The translations under genes were made by a program, and so were the position numbers. A stretch of 64,000 nucleotides of DNA from Chloropicon primus (lineage: Eukaryota > Chlorophyta > Chloropicophyceae > Chloropicales > Chloropicaceae). The notes under the pieces were generated by a model that ran no database searches, was not told the origin of the DNA, and saw only the letters and a list, made by a program, of their open reading frames with translations. Positions 28,249-38,300 of this stretch are shown here, one piece after another. The number at the start of each line of letters is the position of its first letter. The stretch's first letter is position 1. Location of the stretch: assembly GCA_023205875.1 (NCBI GenBank), contig CP060757.1:186001-250000 (forward strand), written 5' to 3'.

Positions 28249-31200
28249 ATGGCGCCCAGGGGTGTCGGTCGTCGGAGGAGGAGGGAGGGGGGGAAGGTGC
28301 GGACGGAACTTCGAAAAGGGACGAGGGTGGAGGTTTTGTTTGACGACCCGCCGGAGTATTACGCTGGGACGGTGGAGAGAGTGACGCGGAAGGGGAAGGA
28401 GGGGAACTTGATGCATCACATACATTATGACGATGGAACGAGGGAGGACGTGAATCTGGATGCGGAGGACACGATGTATCGTGTGGTGGTGGAGGAAAGG
28501 GTGGTGGAGGAGGAGGTGGTGGAGGACAGCGTAGACGAAGAGGAGGAGGACGTGGTGCGCACGAGGAAGCGGTACAGGGGGAAGAGGGACGGAGGGAACG
28601 TCCTCGAAAGCACGAGCGACTGCGTGAACGACAGCCAAGAGGAGGAGGAGGGTCTGTCTCAAGAGGGGCTTGAGTATCGGAGGAAGCATCTAAGGATTGG
28701 GATTCGGCGTGCGCAGGATGCAAACGAGGGTTTGAAGCAGACCAGGGCTTCGCAGCACAGTGTCTCAAAGGCCGGGAAGGAGGAGGAAAGCCTCTGCATC
28801 CACGAAACGGACTGTGTGCTCGAAACTCAGGTCGTTGGATCTCCCCCTCCATGGGCGACAGAGGAAGCAGATCGAAGCCCTTTGGTCGGGAGCATAGATC
28901 CAAACTCCCAAAGGAACTCGGCGGTTGTCAGGGACAGCATGCCGATGCAAACGCTTACGCCAATCACCAGCGTGTCACCGGCTGTGGAAGACCACGAGTG
29001 TGTTCCGGAATCACCTTTCAGCGAGCACTTGGACGATGTTCGTATGACGATCGCAGATTCGCCATCATCCTCGTTTCCAGCCCTGCGGAGTCTTACTTAT
29101 ACGGCAGATCAGCAGAACGACAAAGCATCTGAGCAGCTCGTTCACGTCCAGCATCTGGCTGAGAAGCAGCAAACTCTGGACGAAGCCGTCCCCAGCACAT
29201 ACGATGATTCAGATGAAGTCGCCCGTGGTGCTTTGGCACCCGCTGAACATGATGTATCGGTAGACAACGCAAACAATGCGAGCAGCCTGTTCAAGTTTGC
29301 GAGCGGCAAGGCCGTGAACATTTCTGAGGATGCCCTCGCAAAGGCGAGGAGTTTCTTGGCGGATTCCCCTGGGGAGAACGGGGAGGATGCACTGACGGAC
29401 AAGACCAACGTGGTGGCTCATGATTCCGATGCGGGCAAGAATCCCAAGGATGCGAGTAGCCTGTTCAAGTTTGCGAGCGGCAAGGCCGTGAACATTTCTG
29501 AGGATGCCCTCGCAAAGGCGAGGAGTTTCTTGGCGGATTCCCCTGGGGAGAACGGGGAGGATGCACTGACGGACAAGACCAACGTGGTGGCTCATGATTC
29601 CGATGCGGGCAAGGATCCCAAGGATGCGAGTAGCCTGTTCAAGTTTGCGAGCGGCAAGGCCGTGAACATTTCTGAGGATGCCCTCGCAAAGGCGAGGAGT
29701 TTCTTGGCGGATTCCCCTGGGGAGAACAGGGAGGATGCACTGACGGACAAGACCAACGTGGTGGCTCATGATTCCGATGCGGGCAAGGATCTCAAGGATG
29801 CGAGCAGCCTGTTCAAGTTTGCGAGCGGCAAGGCCGTGAACATTTCTGAGGATGCCCTCGCAAAGGCGAGGAGTTTCTTGGCGGATTCCCCTGGGGAGAA
29901 CGGGGAGGATGCACTGACGGACAAGACCAACGTGGTGGCTCATGATTCCGATGCGGGCAAGGATCCCAAGGATGCGAGCAGCCTGTTCAAGTTTGCGAGC
30001 GGCAAGGCCGTGAACATTTCTGAGGATGCCCTCGCAAAGGCGAGGAGTTTCTTGGCGGATTCCCCTGGGGAGAACGGGGAGGATGCACTGACGGACAAGA
30101 CCAACGTGGTGGCTCATGATTCCGATGCGGGCAAGGATCCCAAGGATGCGAGTAGCCTGTTCAAGTTTGCGAGCGGCAAGGCCGTGAACATTTCTGAGGA
30201 TGCCCTCGCAAAGGCGAGGAGTTTCTTGGCGGATTCCCCTGGGGAGAACGGGGAGGATGCCCAAGGTGGTGTGAGAACAGATCTAGCTGTAATTAGACGG
30301 GTAAAGAGGGAAGACATGCCGCCTGTGTTTAACTTGAGTGAGGGCGTAGGGGAGAAGTGTGCGGGAAAATTTTTCTACGCACTGGAAGATGCAGGAAATG
30401 GCCAGAGAATTAGTTACAAGTCTCTAGAAGAAATGGATTTAAGATTGTTCGGACAGCAGAGGAGAAGGGTGTTGCACGACGACGGGCTGAAGCGAGCCCA
30501 GCTGTCTTGTACTTCCATTTGTGAAGGTGGTGGTGGGAAGATTGTGAGCAGCAAAGCTTTGTGCGACCTTATGATTGCTGAAGGCCACTCGCAGTGTAAA
30601 CCAGAATGGGTTGAACACCATCGCCGGATGATCGTGATGAAATTCATGAAGCTTGAGCTGCAATTCGAAAACATATTCAAGAACAGATTGGTGTGTGCAG
30701 AAGCCCTTTACAGCGAGCTCTGCCGAAGGTACAGAAAGGAGATTGTCCGAGGAAAGTGCTCTTGCATCCATCAGATCCTTATGCGAGAAGTTCCTTGTGA
30801 ACAGAGGATGATCCTGTCGGTAACCAGAATCATCAGTGCAAGTAAATTGGAACTTTCCGATGGATGGTACACAATCAATGGGCAACTTGACAAACTCTTG
30901 TGCTTGCAATTGAGCTTGGACAAAATTTTTGTGGGCAAGAAGCTTTGCGTCTCGACGTGCGAGCTTCACAATGCTCAGGAGGCCTGCCATCCCCTCGAGA
31001 TGGGCGAAGGCGTCTTCCTCTCTTTGAGCTACAATGGAGTTTTCCCTGCCAAGTGGAACGAAAGACTTGGTTTCACGCAGCGTAACATACCCTTGGTGGG
31101 CCTTCCCCAGGTCGAGCCACTGGGAGGCATCGTTCCATCCACGATTGTGCTGATTGAGAAGCAGTATCCTCTCATATTCATGGAGAAAAAAGAGGACGGG

Positions 31201-32097
31201 GCCATTCTTAAGCGCAACGAAGTTTCTGAGCAGGAAGCAAGAGACAAGTTTGATTATGCCAGGGATACTCTGAAGGAAGACATTCTGGAAAAGATGCAGA
31301 ATGATTGCAGGGAAGAAGATTTCTTGGATTCTGACAAGATGGATTCCCTGGCTCACGATTTCAACCAGAAGGTCGAAAAGGTTTTCAGGGAGCATTCATT
31401 GCTCGAGAGGAACGTCACCCCGCTGCTGAACCTTAGGGTTTCCCAAGTGCTGCCACCGCACAAGAAGTTCAAGAAGAGGATGGCCATCGTGTCTCAATGG
31501 AGACCCGCTGATGATCTGAAGGACCTCTTGAGACCGGGGAAGATTTTCAGGGTCTTTAATCTGATGCCAAAACCAAGCAGCAGCCCCGACATGATACAGC
31601 TCGACGGTACAAAAGCTACGCAGTGGATACCGATGGGGACTATGTCCGAGCAGAAACCTTATATCAAGTTTCAGATGAATGACGGGGCGTGCGAATCCAT
31701 CGAGTCCCTGGTGAGCCAGAGGAAGGGGCACGAGTTTGACTGTTCGGGAGTGCTGATAAGCGCTGAGAAGATTGACGAAAGCAATTTCTCTGTCTTCATG
31801 ATTACGCCAAGCCAACTGAAACCTGAGAACTCGGAGGATGATAGTTGGCTTTTGAGAGTGACAGTTCACAAGGAGTGCACGGGACTCAGAAATTTGAAGC
31901 AGGCCAAAATTTCTCAGACCTTGTGCTTCCAAAACCTCAGCTTCGATTTCGCTGATGAAAGGAATTGCGTGATCAACTGCAAGGCAGGCATCCAGTCCAT
32001 CTGCGCAAGGAAGGTCGCGAGGTCCAGCACCCTGCTAAGCTCTGACGAAATCCTATCCCGTCTGGGCGCACGGGTAATCAGTCTTTGTGGTATGTGA
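28249..32097 (+). CDS. BRCA2: BRCA2 recombination mediator with N-terminal Tudor-like domain
   Basis: A single exon encodes 1282 aa. Residues about 20-80 look like a Tudor-like fold: KGTRVEVLFDD, EYYAGTVERV, then HIHYDDGTREDVNLDAED. A disordered linker follows. Residues 344-671 are six BRC repeats with the RAD51-binding core FKFASGKAVNISEDALAKA and ARSFL. From about 715 come the BRCA2 helical domain (RLFGQQRRRVLHDDGLKRAQ) and the OB-fold DNA-binding region (VPCEQRMILSVTRII, LSDGWYTINGQLD, NIPLVG). The tower-like helix KEDILEKMQNDCREEDF lies further on. Known role: loads RAD51 onto RPA-coated ssDNA in homologous recombination. The Tudor-like segment is not part of BRCA2 proteins I know. Confidence is high for BRCA2, moderate for the Tudor call. 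Confidence 0.93.
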   Translation: MAPRGVGRRRRREGGKVRTELRKGTRVEVLFDDPPEYYAGTVERVTRKGKEGNLMHHIHYDDGTREDVNLDAEDTMYRVVVEERVVEEEVVEDSVDEEEEDVVRTRKRYRGKRDGGNVLESTSDCVNDSQEEEEGLSQEGLEYRRKHLRIGIRRAQDANEGLKQTRASQHSVSKAGKEEESLCIHETDCVLETQVVGSPPPWATEEADRSPLVGSIDPNSQRNSAVVRDSMPMQTLTPITSVSPAVEDHECVPESPFSEHLDDVRMTIADSPSSSFPALRSLTYTADQQNDKASEQLVHVQHLAEKQQTLDEAVPSTYDDSDEVARGALAPAEHDVSVDNANNASSLFKFASGKAVNISEDALAKARSFLADSPGENGEDALTDKTNVVAHDSDAGKNPKDASSLFKFASGKAVNISEDALAKARSFLADSPGENGEDALTDKTNVVAHDSDAGKDPKDASSLFKFASGKAVNISEDALAKARSFLADSPGENREDALTDKTNVVAHDSDAGKDLKDASSLFKFASGKAVNISEDALAKARSFLADSPGENGEDALTDKTNVVAHDSDAGKDPKDASSLFKFASGKAVNISEDALAKARSFLADSPGENGEDALTDKTNVVAHDSDAGKDPKDASSLFKFASGKAVNISEDALAKARSFLADSPGENGEDAQGGVRTDLAVIRRVKREDMPPVFNLSEGVGEKCAGKFFYALEDAGNGQRISYKSLEEMDLRLFGQQRRRVLHDDGLKRAQLSCTSICEGGGGKIVSSKALCDLMIAEGHSQCKPEWVEHHRRMIVMKFMKLELQFENIFKNRLVCAEALYSELCRRYRKEIVRGKCSCIHQILMREVPCEQRMILSVTRIISASKLELSDGWYTINGQLDKLLCLQLSLDKIFVGKKLCVSTCELHNAQEACHPLEMGEGVFLSLSYNGVFPAKWNERLGFTQRNIPLVGLPQVEPLGGIVPSTIVLIEKQYPLIFMEKKEDGAILKRNEVSEQEARDKFDYARDTLKEDILEKMQNDCREEDFLDSDKMDSLAHDFNQKVEKVFREHSLLERNVTPLLNLRVSQVLPPHKKFKKRMAIVSQWRPADDLKDLLRPGKIFRVFNLMPKPSSSPDMIQLDGTKATQWIPMGTMSEQKPYIKFQMNDGACESIESLVSQRKGHEFDCSGVLISAEKIDESNFSVFMITPSQLKPENSEDDSWLLRVTVHKECTGLRNLKQAKISQTLCFQNLSFDFADERNCVINCKAGIQSICARKVARSSTLLSSDEILSRLGARVISLCGM
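29278..30260 (+). repeat. Six tandem 174-bp BRC repeats inside BRCA2
   Basis: Units start at 29278, 29452, 29626, 29800, 29974 and 30148, exactly 174 bp (58 codons) apart. The sixth stops after about 113 bp. Copies differ at only a few positions (for example GTAGC or GCAGC, and AAT, GAT or CTC near the unit end). Each encodes one BRC motif plus an acidic linker ending HDSDAGK. Near-identity at silent sites implies recent expansion or ongoing gene conversion. Confidence 0.95.
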
Positions 32098-32349
32098 TCT
32101 ATGCCCAGCAGCCGTTATTTCAAATCCAAATATCTTCGCCTTTTCCGGAAGGAGTTGTGGAGGGAGAGGTCATGCTTCGATCACGGCCCGATCCACATCA
32201 CCATCCCTTGCCCCCATCACCGCCCCACCCCCCCCTCTCATCACCCACTGGATTTTCATCTCCATATGAGACCATACTATACGACGTATAGGGACGGAAT
32301 GTTCTGTCACTCGTCCGGGAAGGACGTGACGGATACGGAGGTTTAAAGT

Positions 32350-35300
32350 ATGAAAGACAACAGGCGTCTCCCTTGGGGAGAGCCGGGGGTGCTGGGCACC
32401 TTCTGGACGGCCGTCTTGCTCGCCTTGTCCCTGCTTGGCGTCCTTGCAGCCGCCGAAGTTGTGCCACCATCAGGTGTTGTCGTCAGAGACTTGTACACCC
32501 TGGATGGCACCAGCTTCGTGGTGGAATGGATTCCTCCTCGCTGCGTGGACGACGTGTACAATTACTGCTCGTTCACGCTGTACGTATTCGAAGTCAAACG
32601 GCTGTGGCAGATCCAGATTGTTGGTCAAAACATCCCGGGCATGCTCGATAACATGGACCAGTTCGCTGTGCAGATTATAGAGACACACACTGGTGAGGAC
32701 GTGTTGTGCACACGTTCCACCGACAAGAGAAAACAGGTTCGTGTTTCCCACAAAGTAACGGGTTTGGAGCCGTACACGGAGTACCTGGTTTACGTGAAGA
32801 GCAAGGAGGGAACTATCAGAAGTGCTGCGACTCCGAACGTAACTGCTACTCCGAGTTTTACGCCCAAAGGTTCCGGCAGAGAGCAAGCAAATATGGCTGG
32901 CCTAGACTTCACTCACGTTAAGTTCACATCGTGCTACGGTGCAGACGTGTGTGACACGATTGAAAACCTGAACGGCGGGAGCTTGAGTGAATTTTCTTAT
33001 GCTAGGTCTCCGCAGATACTGGTCTTCGACGCCGAAGGCGACGGCGACATGGATGTCCTCTTCGTGACCCAGGCCGACGCAGATTGGGAAGGGGGAGAGG
33101 GACAAGAAAACTGGTTCTTGAAGAATAATGGGACGGGCGGTTTCATTCGACCTGTTGAGTCAGAAGCTTGGCCAAGCGCAAGAAGCGATTCTCGAGGAGC
33201 TGTCGCTGGTGATTTTCGGGGTGTTGGGAGTATGGATGTTTTCATCGTGAACAGCAACGAACAGAACGTGTTTATGCTAAACCAGGGTGGGGATGGGAAA
33301 TCCTGGACAAACTCAACTGCAGGGGATGCGACGGCACTGGATAGGGACTCGCGCTCGGTCGTCGCTGGTGATTTTGATGGGGATGGAGATTTGGATTTGT
33401 TCATCGTGAATTATCGACAGAACAACGAGCTTCTGTGGAATAACGGGGACGGAACATTCACTGCCGCTACTGCAGCAGGTAACGATGCATTGTCGCACAC
33501 GCACAACACCTTGGGTGTTATTACTGCGTAAGTGAGAAAGCTTGTTTGGGATTGAACTCTGTCTTTGCGTTTCGGAACTAACCCCAAAATAAATTGGTTT
33601 TTTTGCTTTTCTCTTCGCGTCAAAGGGACGTCAATGGCGACGGCCACTTGGATCTTGTCGAGCTTGGTGGAACTGACTATTCTGCCAATGTCGCTTCTGA
33701 GGACAAGTACAACTTCTTGTACTTGAACGATGGGAGTGGTAACTTCCAGCTGTCTCCTGGGGGAGATCTTACGACATCAAACATGGAGTCCACGGATGCA
33801 ACGACCGGCGACTTCAACGGCGATGGCCACATAGACATCGTCGTGGTGAACAAGTTTCAGAGCCAAGTGAATGAACTTCTCATAAATGATGGCACCGGTA
33901 GTTTTACGCGGGTATCTGGCATGGACGCGAGCGGCTCAGCAAGTGCCGCGAAGAGAGTTACCTCCTGTGACTTGGACGGGGACGGTGACTTAGACGTCTA
34001 CATCACAGGCGGGCCTGATGTCTTCTTGCTTAACGATGGAACCGGAAACTTCACGGAAGTTTCTAACGTGTTCGCCGAGCAGAGTCAGAGTCATCCACCT
34101 GCGCCTGCATGCTTTGATGCAACGGGCAATGGGCTGATGGATTTGTGGATCGATAATAACAACCTAAACTTGAACAAGGGCAGCTTTCCCATGGTGTTGC
34201 ACACAGATGCTGGTGACGCGACGGCGTATAGGGACGCGTCGTATGATGCACAAGTCTTTGATGCGGACAATGATGGTGACATGGTAAGTTTTGGTGTGGT
34301 ACCACAGCATACAGAATCTTGTACTGACTTGCTTTCATATTTTTGTTCAAAGGACTTGCTTTTGGTGACGTCCGAGAGGAACATGTTATTGCTGAACGAC
34401 GGAACGGGTCACTTCACTGAAAAACCATTGCCGTCGCTTCATGGTGACGGTTATACGAGTTACAGTGCGGTGGTGTTTGACATTGATGGAGATGGCGACG
34501 ACGACATCTTCTTCTCAAGCTCCATGTCGGGGGGAACGTATGGCACAAAGAACGAAATTTTGCTTGGGGATGGCGATGGAACCTTTGAAGTTTTGCCAAA
34601 TGGATTGGAAAATATGCAGGGAATTAGGGAATTGCTTCAGGCGGGTGCTACTGCATCAATCGCGGCTGACTTCAATGGCGACGGAACCATCGATTTGTTT
34701 GTTTACACACAGCACACGTACACAAAGAATACAATCTGGATGAATGATGGCACCGGAAAATTTGAGGAAGGGGCAGAATTGACGAGAATAGGAAATTCCA
34801 GACACGCTGTCGCCTTAGATGCAGACATGGACGGTGATCTCGACATTTTCGCTGTCTATTATGACGAAGTCTGCGAGCTCTTGATCAACGATGGAGAAGG
34901 AGACTTTGTACCAAGCAGCGATTTTGGGGACGGAACCTCGCTGTCATCTACATGGAACAGGGCAGTCGCTGCAGATTTTAACGGGGACGGGATGACTGAT
35001 TTGTATGTTGGTGCGATGGGATACGGCGACAGAAACTTACTGTTACTCAGTAATGGCGATGGAACCTTCACTTCAGTACAGGAAGGCTCATGGTATGAAG
35101 ATACTGTGTACTATACCGGGGGACTGGACTACGGGTTTGACATTGATGGAGATGGAAGTGGTAAGTGTGCAGAATTTTCATTCCAGTTCGAATTTGGGTT
35201 GACTGAGATTTCTTTTCAAGTGGATTTGCTTTCGCTGGTAAACTTAGAGTCTGGTGCGATAAAAATCTTCCTCAACGACGGTTCAGCAGAGTTTACGTAC

Positions 35301-38300
35301 CCAACGCACATCTTAGAACAAGCGCAACAAAATGGGTTCATAGATTGTGTGGCTGGCGACTTTGATGGTGATGGCGACCTCGATTTGTACGTCACGTCAC
35401 CGGAGTATGATTATAACAGGCTGTACTTGAATTGTGGAACAGGTGAGAGGTCCAACTCGATCGATCTTTGACTCCTAGTGGTCGTTCACTGACACTGACT
35501 CTGCGTCTTCTTCGGCAGGTTACTCACTCGTACCGGGTCGAGGAAACTGCGTAGCATCCTCCTTTCCACCAGTAGTCTCAGGAATTACTCCAGATTCCTC
35601 AGATACAAGGGGTGGGGGTCTGGCTATCATTCAAGGGCGGTTCGGAAGTGACCCCAAGGGCTCTGTGACCATTGGCGGTAATCCTTGCATGGTTACCAGT
35701 TATGTGGGGATGGGATTGTGGATATGCGAGGTTCCAGAAGGAAAGTCAACGGATTTGGAGGTCAAAGTACAGAATTATGGCCATGTTGGTGTCGCCGATT
35801 TTGAGTTTTCTTACGAAAGCCCCAGAATAAGACAAATCACACCACAGTTCTTCGAAAGAATCGAAGAACAATCCTCATTCGCAGGAATGACGTTTACCAT
35901 CCATGGCGACAACTTTGGATCATCTGATACAGAAAAGACAGTGACTATAGGAGGAGCAGGTTGCGAAATTATGGCATCCGTTGTTGGTAACGCTCATCAA
36001 AAGATAGTTTGTGAAATATCAACACTTGGAGAGAACTGGGAACCCTCTTTTCTTTCGGCAGGGGTGCTTGAGGTGAATGTGTCGGTAAGCGGCCAATTCG
36101 ACAACACTGCAAAAGTGTGTCAAGAAGCAGAACCCGGCAGCTCGAAGTGCTTGTGTCCAGAGGGACAAGAATACGAAGATGATGAATGTGTCAGTTGCAC
36201 TGCAAACCATTATTCAGATGGCACAATGTGTATGGCTTGCCCTCTAGGGTCTGTAATCCCTGCGAACGAGAACAGCGAGAACACAGGAGCTGGAGCTGAA
36301 TCTGATGCCTGTGTGTGTGGCGTAAATGCTGCACTGAACACTGGTACTGGTCGCTGCGAGTGCAAAGCAGGACATGGTGGTGATGCCACGGTGGCCAACA
36401 TTGGTTGCGGTGAATGTGGCATTCTTGCTTACAAGGGTGACATGGGCAATACACAATGCACCCCATGCCCTGGAGGATCTTCCATAGCTGGTGGGGTCTC
36501 CAATTCCACTGAATCTGATGCCTGTGTGTGTGGCGTAAATGCTGCACTGAACACTGGTACTGGTCGCTGCGAGTGCAGTGCAGGCTATGGCGGTGACGCC
36601 ACAGTGGCCAGTCTTGGTTGCAGCGCTTGTGGTACTGGAGCTTACAAGGGCTCTATGGGCAACACGCAATGTACCCCATGCCCATCTGGATCGTCTATTG
36701 TTGGTGGAGTCACCAATGCCACTGATTCCGAGTCATGTGTCTGTGGAATCAATGCAGAGCTAAATGACGCAGGCGATCGTTGCGAGTGCAGTGCAGGGCA
36801 TGGTGGTGATGCCACGGTGGCCAACATTGGTTGCGGTGAATGTGGCATTCTTGCTTACAAGGGTGACATGGGCAATACACAATGCACCCCATGCCCTGGA
36901 GGATCTTCCATAGCTGGTGGGGTCTCCAATTCCACTGAATCTGATGCCTGTGTGTGTGGCGTAAATGCTGCACTGAACACTGGTACTGGTCGCTGCGAGT
37001 GCAAAGCAGGGTATAGCGGTGACGCCACAGTGGCCAGTCTTGGTTGCAGCGCTTGTGGTACTGGAGCTTACAAGGGTGATGTTGGAAATACTCAATGCAC
37101 TCCTTGTCCATCTGGATCGTCTATTGTTGGCGGAGTCACCAATGCCACTGATTCCGAGTCATGTGTCTGTGGAATCAATGCAGAGCTAAATGACGCAGGC
37201 GATCGTTGCGAGTGCAGTGCAGGGTATGGCGGTGATGCCACGGTGGCCAGTCTTGGTTGCAGCGCTTGTGGTACTGGAGCTTACAAGGGTGATGTTGGAA
37301 ATACACAATGTACTCCTTGTCCCGCAGGATCGTCTATTTCTGGTGGAGTCACCAACGCCATTGATGCTGCATCATGTGTCTGTGGAATCAATGCAGAGCT
37401 GAATGACGCAGGCGATCGTTGCGAGTGCAGTGCAGGGCATGGTGGTGATGCCACGGTGGCCAACATTGGTTGCGGTGAATGTGGTACTGGAGCTTACAAG
37501 GGTGACATGGGCAATACACAATGCACCCCATGCCCTGGAGGATCTTCCATAGCTGGTGGGGTCTCCAATTCCACTGACTCTGATGCCTGTGTGTGTGGCG
37601 TAAATGCTGCACTGAACACTGGTACTGGTCGCTGCGAGTGCAAAGCAGGACATGGCGGTGATGCCACAGTGGTGAGCATCGGTTGCAGTGCGTGCGGCAT
37701 TCTTGCTCACAAAGGTACAGTCGGGAACACGCAATGCACCCCTTGTCCCGCAGGATCGTCTGTTTCTGGTGGAGTTACCAATGCCACTGATTCTAGCTCG
37801 TGTGGTTGTGGTATCAATGCAGAGCTGAACGAAGTGAGCGGTCGTTGTGAGTGCAGTGCAGGCTATGGTGGCGACGCCACGAATAGCTTAATTGGTTGCA
37901 GTCCATGTGGCATTCTTGCTCACAAAGGTACAGTCGGGAACACGCAATGCACCCCTTGTCCCGCAGGATCGTCTGTTTCTGGTGGAGTTACCAATGCCAC
38001 TGATTCTAGCTCGTGTGGTTGTGGTATCAATGCAGAGCTGAACGAAGTGAGCGGTCGTTGTGAGTGCAGTGCAGGCTATGGTGGCGACGCCACGAATAGC
38101 TTAATTGGTTGCAGTCCATGTGGCATTCTTGCTTACAAGGGTGCTAAGCGCAATGCCCAATGCACTCCTTGCCCTGCAGGATCGTCTGTTTCTGGTGGGG
38201 TCTCCAACGCCACTGATGCTGCATCATGCGTCTGTGGTATCAATGCAGAGATGAATGTTGCCACTGGTCGTTGCGAGTGCAGTGCAGGACATGGCGGTGA

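Noticed and set aside
29209-30264. Repetitive 351-codon minus-strand frame across the BRC array
   Set aside because: It is the reverse complement of the 174-bp BRC units; periodicity is inherited from the sense repeat.
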